Below are positions 22,594 through 34,912 of a stretch of DNA of 64,000 nt, piece after piece. The first letter of the stretch is position 1. Each line of letters begins with the position of its first letter. The stretch comes from Dichetophora obliterata (Eukaryota; Arthropoda; Insecta; Diptera; Sciomyzidae): NCBI GenBank assembly GCA_963920525.1, contig OY986440.1, positions 13,743,225 through 13,807,224 of the forward strand. The letters run 5' to 3'. The translations under genes were made by a program, and so were the position numbers. The notes beneath the pieces were generated by a model, which did no database searches, was not told the DNA's origin, and saw nothing but the letters and a program-made list of their open reading frames with translations.

Positions 22594-22688
22594 CCACTTC
22601 CTTATATTTAACTTCTTTGGCTGCTCTCTCATTCTCTTCTCTCTTATTACAAACACATGGTTGCATTTCATAAACTATGCTTCATATG

Positions 22689-22903
22689 CATGGCAGAATT
22701 AGAGAAGGTATATGCATTTCAGACTGCGCTCTCTTTCTCATAGCCAGAATTGTTAAACTCAATCATTTTGCTATTCTTGCCTATTTTCGCTTTCTTATCG
22801 CATTCTCATCGTTTTCAGGTTTTGTATGAGCTATCAACTTCGTTTTGACAGTTGCGGCAGTCTCCCTCTCCAAAATGCATATACCTTCTCTAATTCTGCC
22901 ATG
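22689..22903. mobile_element. P-like MITE family P-g, copy 1, TSD TTCATATG
   Basis: The left TIR CATGGCAGAATTAGAGAAGG continues TATATGCATT and is inverted at the right end. TSD TTCATATG is exact at 22681-22688 and 22904-22911. It is 215 bp and noncoding; homologous copies are at 33234-33448 and 52116-52256. Confidence 0.85.
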
Positions 22904-22911
22904 TTCATATG

Positions 22912-24049
22912 GCTATGTATAGTGCCGGTCATATGTTCCCCGATCACGTCCTTTTTTTTGCTCTTTTTTCGTTTGATGAGCTCAGTGACCAATGTATGTT
23001 ATGCTCACGGTCATAGCATCCCAGAAAACTAGTAAGCTTTTTGCTATTTTTAGTACTTTATCAATCGATAAGTGTTGCTATTAAGCAGGTTTTATTACTG
23101 CTTTCACACATTTCGTACTTAAAGTGTACTATTTTAATACTAAAACACAAATATATTGAATAATTTCACAACGCAACACTGCTTTGATCCCCTGATTTGG
23201 TATGGACAGACGAATCATTTGGTGACCATGGTGGTCAAAATTTGTTCCCTCGCTCACTCTCTCAAATTTCACATTAACATTGAAATAACAACAATTCATG
23301 GCCGTGACGTGCCCGTGACCGCCACCATACAAAAGGCAATAGCATCGCCGTATACATGGGTATCAGTGTTTTTTATTACTTGCATTTTGTTTTTGCGACG
23401 GTGCACGTTTTGTATATTTTCTATTCTTGCAACGGTCATAACATTTGCTGCTGTCGCGTTTATTAAAATCAAGTCGCTCAACATAACTCTACAACGACAG
23501 AATGGCGGGCATATTTAACTTTAAGGAAAAATAAAATTTTTCCACTTTTTTTTTTGTGGAACATATGTATTTAGAGCTTCTTATTACAAATCTAAAAAAA
23601 TTAATGGCCGCTCTTATCTGGTTTAGAAGTTAAAGGGGTCCAAAGTTGAAAAAATGGGCTCGAAAAACTTGCTATATCTTTGTTATATATAATTAAAACT
23701 AACCAAAATGGGTATTAAAAGAAAGGATATGCTATTGCCGATTTAATAAGCTATTAATTATAAAATTCCATTAATTGCTTTTTAGGATATAACTATTTTT
23801 ATGTAACAACTACGAAAAAAAAGTTTGTTTTATTTAATTTGGACTTTCAGCTTAATATATCAAAACATGAATTGCGTGATTTTTTATAACAATTTTTTGA
23901 TATAATGGCGCTTATTTCGTTTTTAACGTAAATGATTTTCTCAACAAAAAGTTTGTTTTATTTAAAGTTTATTCTAAATGAGTTTGTTTTATTTAATTTT
24001 GACTTCCACCTTAATATATAAAAAATATTTCGCTTATTTCGTTAACCTA
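22912..24049. other. Unassigned region with repeat fragments
   Basis: 23450-23516 matches the foldback at 16700-17240 in reverse. 23600-24050 carries the recurrent module described at 18541 (protected phrases GAAGTTAAAGGGGTCCAAAG and GGGTATTAAAAGAAAGG). Open frames here lack family resemblance. Confidence 0.4.
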
Positions 24050-24700
24050 TAAGCGACCTACTCTGAAGTTGTATATAGCAAGCTCGATTCGAGGTCATCA
24101 CATAAGCTATTAGTGGCATATAACAACGCAGCTCGATATGTTTACGGTAATCGCGTTCTTGGCTGCGGTATTATAAGCTTTCTCAATGCAAGAAACTGTA
24201 TTTTCCTTCATCGACTTATATATTCAAAAAGTCCTTACTATCTATTTGAAAAACTTATATTCTGCAGGTCCGCCAGAAGCCTTTTTTTCCTAGTTCCCCC
24301 CTTCAAATACAGTGAATCTAGTAGAATGTTTTTCATTAGTGCAATTAGACTTTGGAATACCCTTCCAAATAGTATTAAACGCATCAGCAACAAAACAACC
24401 TTTAAGCGCCTCATCTATGACAATTTATCCTAACTATTTTTTTTCAAACTTTCTCATTATTTATTTCTTACATATACTCTATACTTTAACTTCTAACTTT
24501 ACCGTCTAACTTTAATTTCTCACAATAAATATACTTAAATCATTTAACTTAAAATTTTATCTAGCACTAAGTTTTCCTATGAATCTGTTGTTATTTATTT
24601 AAATTGATACTTTGAGTTTTTGTTGTAAATTATTGTATTGTTGCATTTAAAAGAATCAATCTTATATGCTAATATTTTTTATCAATAAACTTAAACCTCA
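24050..24700 (+). pseudogene. 3' fragment of a second LINE (C-terminus of RT ORF and 3' UTR)
   Basis: The frame reads through YSEVVYSKLDSR, VAYNNAARYVYG, FLHRLIYSKSPYYLFEKL and AIRLWNTLPNSIKR to a stop at 24433. These are typical C-terminal phrases of Jockey/CR1-group ORF2 proteins. The catalytic RT domain is missing, so this is a heavily 5'-truncated copy. The 3' UTR runs to about 24700 (ATCAATAAACTTAAACC). It is unlike the C-terminus of the LINE at 12785, so a different family. Confidence 0.75.
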
Positions 24701-26410
24701 ACATGCGTATGAATACAGTTACTTCCAAAAATTTTCACAAAATACCGCGTGACTTTTTATACAAATTTTCCCCTATTCCGAATATTTCATTACTCTCAAC
24801 ATTACGTATGAATATAATTACTTTGAAACGTTTTTAGAAAAAATAGAGCAATGTTTAAAAACACTTCTTATTTTCTAAATCACAATGCTATTTATACACT
24901 AACCTTATTTAATGTAAAAACTTTGGGTTTACATCAGTTTAGGACCATTTCAAGAACAAAAATTTTTTATCACAAAAACATCTTCAAACGTAAAATTTTC
25001 TTAGTCCAAAATGAACTATATCTTCAAGAGATATGCATGGATTTTCAAGGTTTATACTTTGTTGAATAGATACTTGCATTGCCTTTCTTTTGATACCCTT
25101 AAATATTAGTTTTATAGGAAAATTTAAAATAACTTTGAACCCATATAGTTTTTGAACGGCTTGAGGGCGGCCCTTAATTTTTTCACTATTACCTTTTTTA
25201 GCTCCAAATACACATTTTGAAAAAGAAAATAAAAAAAGACAATTTTTGCTAAAGGATAAATGTTCCGAATGGACACATGTCGCTTGGCGCTTGTTGTCGT
25301 TAATGTGTTCAGGCTATATAAAAACACCACTTAATCAAATAATATTAAAGTTTACTGCCTTTAATTATTTAACAAGAGCGCATTTATGGATATTTTTATA
25401 TCGTAAAAGGAGAAATTTGCTTAAACGCACTTAAAAATTTGCACTGAATTTTCAAACTTTCGCGAATTTTATCTCCTATACTATAAGAGATCCCTATCTA
25501 ATTTTTGCATTTGTGGACTAATGAGACCTAAATACATTTAATAAAAATACATAAATAAAACATTTACGAGTGAGCTCTTCAGTAACACTATGCCTTAAAA
25601 TCAAACTTTTATATCTTTATTTAGAGCAAATACAAGATATAATTATTTTATTTTTTAGTTAAAAAACTAGTGTCCAACCAAATATTCGGTTTCGGTTAAG
25701 GCCAGTTTCGGCATTTTTTGTCAGTTTCGGCCAGTTTCGACTATTCGGCCTCAATATGGTCGGACATAGCCGAAACTTTCGGTAAAAACTTCTTGCACCA
25801 GTCATTTAATTCAAATATAAAAATATTTACAATGCATTGTACAAAACAAAAATTATGAATTTGTCTATAATTTGATTTCTTGTGTTAACGCAAAACATTT
25901 TGGTTAATTTTATGCGTTCGATACTATCATATCTATTGCAATTAGTATTAAAGTTTTATGGGTACTGAAGCCAAAAAATGATTATTAAACTTCCGAACGA
26001 ATTCTGTGTGTGTGGAATTAAGGAAAAGAAATCGAAATATTTTTATTTTTATAATCAAAAAAATCAAAACAAAAAACAAAGATACTTTGCTTTGTAGTTC
26101 TATAAAAATGTACATTGTAGGTGCATACTATTTTGAGTATGTACTGAAGATATAAAGTATGCAATGCTTTTGTAATAAAACAAAAAAAATAAAAAATTAT
26201 CTCATTTATTATTATAGTAAACTTCAATTATTTATTATAAACTTTAATATTCAAACAATACTTTTTTATAATAAATTTTTTTCTTATGTGTACTTTTGTT
26301 TCCTTGTAATAAAAAAAAAATTATTTGTAGGAATTTCAATTTTCATATTAACAACCAGTTTCTGTTTCGGTTTCCCGCCGAATATTGCCCAAAACTCAAT
26401 AGTGCGTTAA
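24701..26410. other. No gene; repeat fragments only
   Basis: 24840-25150 carries the recurrent TTGAATAGATACTTG module. 25673-25800 holds TTTCGG-rich sequence (ATTCGGTTTCGG, CAGTTTCGGC) echoed at 26355-26390 (CCGAATATTGCCC), possibly ends of an undefined element. Nothing else is assignable. Confidence 0.4.
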
Positions 26411-26419
26411 GTACGATAG

Positions 26420-28747
26420 GTACTTTGGTCCGCGTTGTAAAAACTTTACGATACAAGTGTCAAAACGGACGACCTCAAAACTTTGCAAAACTTAATGTTG
26501 CGTTGGCAGATCGTGCCTCTGCCATTTTGGTGATGCCGCTATTAAAAAAAAGCAGCTATAAAAAAATCCCAGAAAACTACCCTTTTTCCCAAATCATGCA
26601 ATTTTTAATGGTTGCTGATTTAGATTTATGATAAATAAATATTTAAATAAAATCATTAAACGACCTACTTTAAAAAGTAATGATGTTTTTTTAATGTATG
26701 TTTAATATAATAAGGGTATTCTTGCAAAGTGGCAATATTATAATTTTAGCAATTAGCTATTTTTATCAGGCAGTGTTTATGATTGTCGATTGCGCATTTG
26801 TAGCATATATGTCAGCTGCAATATATTGTCATATATTGCATATGTTGTCAATTGTTGTTCAGTTGTAATTTTCAAAATTATTTCTGAAAGTTTGAAAATT
26901 CAATATTTGTAACATTTGTTCCAATTCACAAACTCTTGCCTCTCCCAGCTTTTTCCAGCTTCTGATAAGAAATTAATTGAATTTCGAAAAACAAAAACAG
27001 CTGCTTTATCACATAAGTTTTACAATTTTACAGCTTTTAAATAGTGATGCAAAATTTGAGCATCTTATATCAATTGCTTGATTTATATTATTAAGGAAAT
27101 TAATGCAAACTGTATAATTCGACTATTTATTTCTACTCATATATAAAAAGATGTAAATATTTTGTATAATATAAAGCTTTGTTTACTGTCACTAGTCAGT
27201 TGCCGAAAGTAACCATATGAAATAAATTACCAAATTTTAGTCTTATACGACCAAAACCGACTGAAATAAAGTATTTTTATTGATTTGGGGGCGGAAAAAG
27301 GGGCGTGGAAACCCGTTTTCAGTATAGTTGCCGACAGTAACTATACGAACTAAAGTACCAAATTTTAGTCTTAAACGTCCAAAACCGTCCGAAATAAAGC
27401 ATTTTCAATGATTTGTCGGCGGTAAAAGGGGGCGTGGAAACCCATTTTAGTACAGTTTCCGACAGTAACCATACAAATATATTACTAAATTTTAGTTTTA
27501 TACGACCCATACTATGTGAAATATAGAATTTTAATTGAATTGGGGGCGGTAAAAGAGGCATTTTTTTAAACCATCTCATATCTGAAACAAATCAACTGTA
27601 CAAATTTCAGATCAATCGGTCCAGTAGTTTTTGAGTCTATAGACAGTGTTTTGCTTTTTATGTATAGGCATTTCCGCCAAAAGGTCTACCACGACTAAAA
27701 AATTAAATGTTACTTAAAATTCGTTTAAACCTCCATAATAAAGAAAAAAATGTTTAAATTTATATTGTGAGAGTACTGAGAGCTGATCTCAATTGGAATT
27801 TAAAAAAATGACAGCAAACATGATGAATGGCAACAAAAGTTAAAAAATCGTGACAAAAGTTGAAAAATTTTAACAAAAGTTGAAATTTTATAAGTATAAT
27901 AAATACTAGTATAATAATACAAAGTTTAATTAAATTTGTTCAGTTTTCGATTGTAACGGTCCTGAATTACACTTTACATGTTTTTCTAGTTCAATTAAAT
28001 AAATAAAACTATCAAATATTTATACTTCTTTGAAGGAAAAAATTTGTCACATAACGTATATCACGTAACGTATCATACTATGGTTTGTATAAAAATAATT
28101 AAAGATTTTTCAACGAAACAATTATGAATATGTAGCAATATTATTCCAGATAATATTAAAAAACTTTCATAAAAAAGTCGTGCACACTTCGCATATTTTT
28201 TCGTTTATATTGATGCAGGTAAAAACCACTTCAATTTTATGTCACGTAACGTATCATTTTTGGTGGCTTCTATCTGAGAGCCGAACTTTTGACAACTCTT
28301 AGCTTTTACACCTTGTATAGTGCGCTTAGTAAACTATTGAAAAATCATAATAAGAAAACTGTAAGCTTATTTTTCTTTGTTTTTATACTCATTAAAGTCT
28401 TACGACTGTCACGTGCGTAGCTACGGAAATGCCCATGTATAGATTATTTATGATATATTAATATATGCATAAATTTTGATAAGATATATCATTAAATTAT
28501 ATTTGTATCTTATTAAATTCATCAAAATCGTTCTTATATTACTTTAACAACATAAAACTTTAAAAAAGTCAGACCAATTATGAAATCCCATGATAATCCC
28601 ATGAAAATCTTTGATACCATCAAATTACTAGAAATACCCACATATTAAAATTTCTCAACGAAAATACAACCTAGTATTGGCATGGAATGTCAAACGCACG
28701 AGCTAGTAGAACAATTCTCTACTCACAACTTTGATCGTACTTCACCC
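26420..28747 (+). repeat. Left arm of an 11.6-kb inverted-repeat structure (R)
   Basis: The arm matches 34913-37995 in inverse orientation over its whole 2.3 kb, once a 780-bp MITE in the right arm is removed. It begins GTACTTTGGTCCGCG. The flanking GTACGATAG (26411-26419) recurs at 37996-38004, a candidate 9-bp TSD. It contains CGCCC-type repeat units at 27185-27600. Short open frames in the arm are conserved in the other arm but resemble nothing known to me. Confidence 0.8.
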
Positions 28748-29227
28748 CTGCATCGACCATGTCAGTGATAAAGAGAACTTCAATTTTGTGACGTCAAAAC
28801 ATATGCTTTTTCCATTTTTATGTACTTTGGTGAAACTCATTTATTGTGTACGTGAGTTCACCTCAGATCAGTGTTGCCGCGACGGTTCTAAAAAAAAGTA
28901 TCCATGTAAAGGTCAGAAATGTATCCACTTCAGAAAAAAGTATCCACATTTTGTATCCACTGAATCTCAATTTTTAAAGCTTTGAAGACTAACAAATAGC
29001 TTTGTTAAAATGAAATAGTAAGAAACAAAGCATGTACATATATAAAATAATAAATAATAATATTAAGAACAACGATAAGTTTTTATTTGCAAAAATATAA
29101 AAAGTATGCATTTCCTTAAATTTGACAAAAACGTTAAGAAAAATTATAACATTGGGACATTTTTGGACAGCACTTTCTAATCAAAAATACATTAACGCAA
29201 CCTCTTTACAAAGAACTTTAAAATTTA

Positions 29228-29450
29228 GTGATAAATATATTAAGTCTGCCTCATAACTCAGCTGCTGCTGAACGAATTTTTTCTAATTTAAAACTTTCTA
29301 TAAACGATAATACTACCAGATGTTTTTTGAGAATAGGTAAAAGTAATTGTTTTGCAAAGTATTTAAAAACGAATAATTTTGAACTTTTAATTTTAACAGA
29401 AATAAAGGGCAATATAGCAACACATTTTATTTATACTACACTTAACTGAA
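29228..29450 (+). pseudogene. hAT transposase C-terminal fragment
   Basis: The frame contains LSLPHNSAAAERIFSNLKL, matching the LPHSSAAVERIFS core of the hAT C-terminal dimerisation domain. The catalytic domain is absent. It is a remnant inside the inner inverted repeat, possibly of the element that formed it. Confidence 0.7.
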
Positions 29451-30559
29451 TAAGCTATTAAATGACTTTTTTATGTATTTATATATTATTTTGCATCATA
29501 GCTGTCAAATAATTATTACTAATCGTATCATTAGCAATTCGATTATTTTTTTAAAATTGTGAAATTATTGATTAAGTACAAGTCTTTTCTGTTTGTAATT
29601 GTAATATAATAATAATAATAAAAAAATAATTACGATTACTTCAGATGACGAACATAATCAAAAAGAATTGAAAGTAATCAAAAAAACTATTCGGACTACT
29701 TTTAGAAATTATTTTTGATTCTTTTTGATTATTTCAAAAACTTCAGTCTTAAATATTAAAATTTTTGTTAAATTTTTTTGATAAACAAACATAGATATGT
29801 TTAATTATTATACAAAGATTGCAAAAAAAAAAGAAAGAGAAAAATGAATTGCAACATTTGCTCTGATTATTTTGTCAAGCATTTTGTTTCTTCTTTCTTG
29901 TTTTTTCAAAATCTTTTTTAATAATTACTTATCTATGTTTATTTATGAATAAAATTTTACAATATACTCCGTACTTTAGGCTAAAATTCTTAGAATAATC
30001 AAAAAGAATTAAAAGGAATTTCTAAAAGTAGTCGAAATATTTCTTCCTGATTGCTCTTGATTTTTTTTTTGATAATTTTCGTAATTTCTAGTAATTTTGA
30101 TTATTTAACTTTTTGATTATTTTTTATTGTAATCAATAACCAATCAAAAACTTCTCCCTCAAGGATTATATAATGATTGTAATTCTTTTCAAAATATAAT
30201 CTAATTCATTACTAATCGTAATCTCAATTTCACACTTCTGTTTTGTATATTCTTTTTTGTATAATTATCAACTTATAAAATTAATGTAATAAACGTAATT
30301 TATATTATATATAAAAATAACACAAAATATAACAGACTGAAGTACTGAAATGTACATATGTTCCTTTTTAAGGCGGTCTAGCATTTTTATATCTTTTTTA
30401 TGTTTCAAAAGTATAGTTTTTCGAGAATATACTGTTTAATTTTTTAACGAAACTGATGTTATCTCTGCTTCTACAGCCTTCTTTAAAAAAAAAATATCAA
30501 AGAACCAAGGCATGCGCCTTATACAAACAAGGTTTAGTCTTTGACCTGAAAGGAAAGGG

Positions 30560-30875
30560 ATAGATTATTTAGAGGAGTTGATTGGAACCATACGTGAATT
30601 ATTGATTAGGCGAAACAAACGTGAAAGACAATTTGAAGTGGTTTTAACCGAGGCTAGTGTTATGCCTTAACCTCGGCAGGAATTTCCAGCCCTTAGTTGT
30701 TTATGTCTTTTAATTCCACATTTTCCACAATTTAGTTGTGGATTTTTTAGTTTTCCATAATTCTTAAAGGCAGGAAATAACAAAGAAAGTGAAAAGAACC
30801 ATGCCCGAACCCGGATTCGAACCAGGGACCTTTGGGTTGATAGTTCAGCGCACTCTCCACGGCCGACAAAGCAGT
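30560..30875 (-). mobile_element. tRNA-derived SINE, minus strand
   Basis: On the minus strand a tRNA-like head contains an A-box-like segment (GTGGAGAGTGCGC, about 30849-30861) and a perfect B box GGTTCGAATCC (30813-30823), spaced as in tRNA genes. An anticodon-arm-like stretch lies between. It lacks a proper acceptor stem, so it is not a functional tRNA. The body continues to about 30560; the end is uncertain. Confidence 0.6.
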
Positions 30876-31714
30876 AAAAATATCCATACTCCCTTTCTTT
30901 ACATTAATTTATCTAAAAACTACTTTTTTGGGCAATGTCTTGTAGTAAAAGATAAAACTATTCAGCCAAATCATCTGAAATTGTAATGTGTTGTTCCCAT
31001 TAGTGGCAATAGCTATCAAAATTTTAAAAATCGTACATTTTACACTGAATAACCTGTAAAAAAAACCTCTTTTTAGAACTCAAATTTCAATAGCGCGTTA
31101 TTCTGCCAATTTTAAGTATTTTTTCTATTCTCGGCCATAGCTGAACTCAAAGTTATTAATAATATTCTTCGCTTTAACTTTTAAGATAAATAAAATAGCA
31201 AAAATCAACAACAGCGCCCAGGCTCTTTCTTTGTAAGGGTCTTATTGAGCACCATTTTGAACATAATCAAAAAATTTTGAAAAAATTTTCTTTATGAGTG
31301 TTATTCATTATTTTAACTTTTAAAAAAAAGAGATCTAAAATATACCTTAAATTTTCAAGCACTAGGCCTTAATAATATTATTTTATATGTGTACGTTTTT
31401 TTCTTCTTCTTATTATTTCATTTTAACAAAGCTATTTGTTAGTCTTCAAATTAAATAAATAACATTATTATAAAAGCTTCAAAAATTGCGTTTCATTATT
31501 TAAGAAATTTAAAATTTTATTTTTGTGTTAAAAATATTGAATATATTATTGAATTTTAGAAGTTAATACGTGGATACTTTTTTTCTGAAGTGGATACATT
31601 TGGATACGTTTGGATACATTTGTAACCATTTTATGGATACTTTTTTTTGGAATTGTCGCGGCAACACTGATCTGAGGTGAACTCACGTACACAATAAATG
31701 AGTTTCACCAAAGT

Positions 31715-32486
31715 CATAGAAATAAAAGATGAGGAAATGGTGTTCTACTCACTCACACTATACGTGTGTAGGATTTTTCGTCAATTGAGTAAGCGAGAGA
31801 GAGTGTCATTTTTTGACATAAGCCTTTGCGAGCAAAAATGGCGAAAAAAATTGTTGCCCGCCATTTTTGAGCAAGAGCTTCTATCAAAACACAAGTTCTG
31901 CTTCATGAGCGCATTCATTCTTAAGGGTGGCAATTATAAGGGCTTTAACTTTGTTTTTTCTGTAAGCTTTAATTGTTATTTATATTTTTGCAGACTTGCT
32001 GAATACTTGACGTTAAATTAAAATGGATTAGCGCCCTAAGGTTGGAAGCTATAATTAGATACTTGTATATAAAAATAAAACTAATAAAAAAGAAAAACTA
32101 CACAAAACTATTTATTTTTAAGTAATTTAATTTGTTTAATTTGGTATGGATTTTAGTTTAGTTTTTGTGTTGTTTTAATATCAATCAAATAGTTTATAAG
32201 AAATATTTTTCTGAAATGAATAATTAATATATCATTAATAGTAGCTTTCTTCATTTTACTAACGTTTTTCTCTGCAAAAAATTCGGTAACGCACCATATT
32301 GTATAATGGTGCTATTAAAATATTAGTATATATACATCTAAAAAACGAAAAATAGTTTTCGCGTTTCTTTATTACATAACCGAATGCGGCCCTGTTTGAA
32401 TGTTTTTGCGTGTGTGAACTTCATTGTGTTTGTAAAACACTTCAATTCGCTTTAACTACACCGCTTCTTTATATATTACTTCTATG
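31715..32486. mobile_element. P-c MITE, intact copy, TSD ACCAAAGT
   Basis: The left end CATAGAAATAAAAGATGAGG pairs with the right end ATTACTTCTATG. TSD ACCAAAGT is exact at 31707-31714 and 32487-32494. The homologous empty site occurs in the other arm near 28830 (in reverse), which confirms both ends. It is 772 bp and noncoding. Confidence 0.85.
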
Positions 32487-32938
32487 ACCAAAGTACATAA
32501 AAACAGAAAAAAAACATGTTTTTACGTCACAAAATTTAAGTTTATCAAATTCCTAAAAAACTGCTACTTTATTTCACTAGCCTTCCTTTAAAGCCGTCAA
32601 AAACGTGTAGAGTGGGTAAAATTTACCACCACCTCCACAGTTAAATTACCTTTTAACAAACTAGTTGCACCACCTTTCTTTAATAGGTTTTCTTAGAAAT
32701 TTTACACTGGCCGTATGTGCGTTAACTTTATTGAAATAATTTTATTTAACACTAGGTTTCACTTTTTTGTCTATACACAATACTGCTCGATTCGCCACGA
32801 CGTTCGTTCACAGATGAAAATATAAAGGAAACAACTGAACAAGAAAAGTTAGTGGGACTCCCCGAAATTGATCGTAAAGGAAAAGTTAAAGCAATGTGCT
32901 GCCAGAGAGTTTATGAGTAATCAGAATTATTCGTTATA

Positions 32939-33078
32939 AGGGCTGTTCACATTTCAAATCGCTCATCAAATCGATTGTCAAATACAATAGAACAACGTGA
33001 AATTTTCATGGAATTCCCACGTTGTTCTATTGGATTTGACAAACGATTTGACGAGCGGTTTGAAATGTGAACACCCCT
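32939..33078. mobile_element. 140-bp foldback MITE K
   Basis: AGGGCTGTTCACATTTCAAA is inverted at the right end (TTTGAAATGTGAACACCCCT) and the arms pair almost to the centre (ACAATAGAACAACGTG with CACGTTGTTCTATTG). TA-rich flanks (TATA left, ATATAG right) are compatible with a TA or short TSD. Confidence 0.7.
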
Positions 33079-33233
33079 ATATAGAAACAAGAGATAAAGC
33101 GATGGGGAAATTATGTTAGAGAGGAACAACATTATATTTAATTCTTGTCCAATTTTAGTCAATACTATCATAAAGTGTATAACTGTGGTAGTAAAATCTC
33201 GAGGAAAGTCACCACTGCGGCGATATTTCATAT

Positions 33234-33448
33234 CATGGTAGAACTAGTAAAGGTATATGCATTTGTGACTGCTCTCTTTTTCTCATAGCCAGAATTGTCA
33301 AACTCAAGCATTTTGCTATTCTTGCCTATTTTTGCTTTCTTATCGCATTCTCATCGTTTTCAGATTTTGTATGAGCTGTCAACTTCGTTTTGACAGTTCC
33401 GGCAGTCTGTCTCTCCAAAATGCATATACCTTCTCTAATTCTACTATG
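33234..33448. mobile_element. P-like MITE family P-g, copy 2, TSD TTTCATAT
   Basis: It is homologous to 22689-22903 along all 215 bp. Ends are CATGGTAGAACTAGTAAAGG and the inverse ending CTACTATG. TSD TTTCATAT is exact at 33226-33233 and 33449-33456. Confidence 0.85.
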
Positions 33449-33464
33449 TTTCATATGTTAACGC

Positions 33465-34912
33465 CAAAGAAGTAAAATATAAGGAAATGGTGTTGCTTAC
33501 ACATACACTGTACGTGAACTGTCGCACCATTCTTAAATTGTGCGAGCGAGAAAGAGTGTGTTTTTTGACATTTTTGAGAACCCTGGCATCTGATTGGAAG
33601 ACTCCTCAGCAAAATAGTTGAAAATAATTCAATTTTAAGCATTTTTCACTGCTTAAAAAGCAACAAAATTAAAGAAAAAAACCACTAAAACAAATGCAAT
33701 ATGAGTTGTGCGGTTAAGAATTGTAAAAGTTCCAGAAAACTTAAAAACAATGCGCATTCGTTACACAGGTAAATATGTCCATACGGTTTAAATTCTTTTA
33801 ACAAAAGTGCTTTATTTAGTTTCTATATTTCTTATTAAAAATGGTTTAAAAATGCAATTTAGACCCCGTCGATTTTCCGCCAGTTTGATCAAACCACATC
33901 TGTCAAAACACAAACACTGCTTCAGGGGCGCAGTCATTTTTCGCAGTTGAATACATGTTTGGGGCGCTCTCGTTTTCAGCATAGTGAATCAGATTTAGTA
34001 CCTGTTTGTTAAATTTTTCTGATTTTTACACAACAACTAGGCAGAAACACCCAAAAAATAAGGGTTTTAAAAAATTAACCTAATATAATTTGTAATTAGA
34101 GTTGAAGTTTAGAATTTATAGGCCTTCAAATATAGAAAAATTACCTAAAAATCTTGCAGTTTTTCTAGTTTTTCAACAAAACTAAGCTTTATGGGTATTA
34201 AAACAAAGGTAATGTGCGTATCTATTCAACGAGGTGTCAAATTTAGAATTCCATAAGAATTCATTAATATATAATTTTTTATAATTAGAATTTGTCTGAA
34301 AGACTAGTGGTTTCTCTTTTACGAAAGCATTAAAAAGCATTAAACATTAAAAAGAGAATTATTAAAAAGATAACTACATTCAGAACTGCTGTAGACAGAG
34401 AAGCCTGTGTGGTACTTTTTGAGGTTTGTAAACCCTAAGCAGCATCCGAAGGCCTCCTTTTGATACATATATTTTTTTTTATTAAATTTGGAAAAACCTC
34501 GCGATTTTAAGTAAAAAAAGGTATCTTAAATGCATGTATTTTTATGTTTGATATCTTGTTGAATAGATACTTGTATTATCTCTCTTTTGATACCCATAAA
34601 GTTTAGTTTTGTTGGAAAACTTAAAAAATCAGCTAAATTTTTAGTCTACTTTTTCCAACGTTGGATGCCTATAACTTCTAAGCCAATTGCGAGCGATCAA
34701 AAATTTTTTAAATAATTAGAGTTGTTGCTATTCTTGAAATGTTTCTAAAATTTTAATGCATAAGAACAAATTTTAACAGTTTGGGCCTTCTTTTACGATA
34801 CAACCGAATACGGCCCTTTGTGATTGTTTCTGTATTTGTGTGAACCAACACCAATATAGAAAATACCACACTTTTCTGCTATTACACCACTTCCTTATAT
34901 TTTACTTCTTTG
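33465..34912 (+). mobile_element. P-superfamily element P-b, long copy 2, with THAP first exon
   Basis: TIRs are CAAAGAAGTAAAATATAAGG at both ends; length 1448 bp. It is nearly identical to 17409-18900 with small indels. The THAP-like exon is at 33701-33768, with one Phe-to-Leu change in its last codons. No TSD is visible: the right side abuts the right arm of structure R exactly, so a rearrangement at the end is likely. Confidence 0.8.
33701..33768 (+). pseudogene. Orphan THAP exon in the second long P-b copy
   Basis: This is the same 68-bp reading frame as 17646-17713: MSCAVKNCKSSRKL, then HSLH before the CAG/GTAAAT donor. Conservation of frame, cysteines and splice donor in both copies argues it is a real exon of the parental transposase. 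Nothing downstream encodes the catalytic part. Confidence 0.68.

Larger units (their letters stand above)
19291..22619 (+). mobile_element. P-b element, copy 3, 5'-truncated and interrupted by two insertions
   Basis: Homology to the long P-b copies begins at GAGAACCCTGGCATCTG, about 130 bp inside the usual left end, and runs to the right TIR ending ACTTCTTTG at 22619. A shorter P-b-type element (20518-21753) with TSD CACCACTT and element Q (21765-22593) both sit in its right TIR region. The THAP exon near 19412 is frame-damaged (TGTTGTGTGGTAAAATTG). Confidence 0.75.
28760..32560. repeat. Second, inner inverted-repeat structure (S)
   Basis: Left arm 28776-29045 (ATTTTGTGACGTC, GTACTTTGGTGAAACTC, TTGCCGCGAC, repeated GTATCCA phrases) is inverted at 31430-31706 plus 32487-32545, with a P-c MITE inserted between the last two. 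The interior holds a hAT fragment, AATCAAAAAGAATT-type repeats (about 29480-30250) and a SINE. Exact ends were not resolved. Confidence 0.65.

Noticed and set aside
25673..26395. A complete DNA transposon with CCAAATATTCGG ends
   Set aside because: Only short inverted similarity, no TSD and no internal support.
29480..30250. CRISPR-like spaced repeat
   Set aside because: AATCAAAAAGAATT units are irregular in spacing and sequence, in a eukaryotic transposon context.
30800..30866. Functional tRNA gene on the minus strand
   Set aside because: A and B boxes are present but the acceptor stem does not pair and a SINE-like body follows.
30789..30986. Open frame starting MKRTMPEPGFEPGTFG
   Set aside because: This peptide is the translation of a tRNA-like B-box region and is a common artefact; the DNA is a SINE on the other strand.
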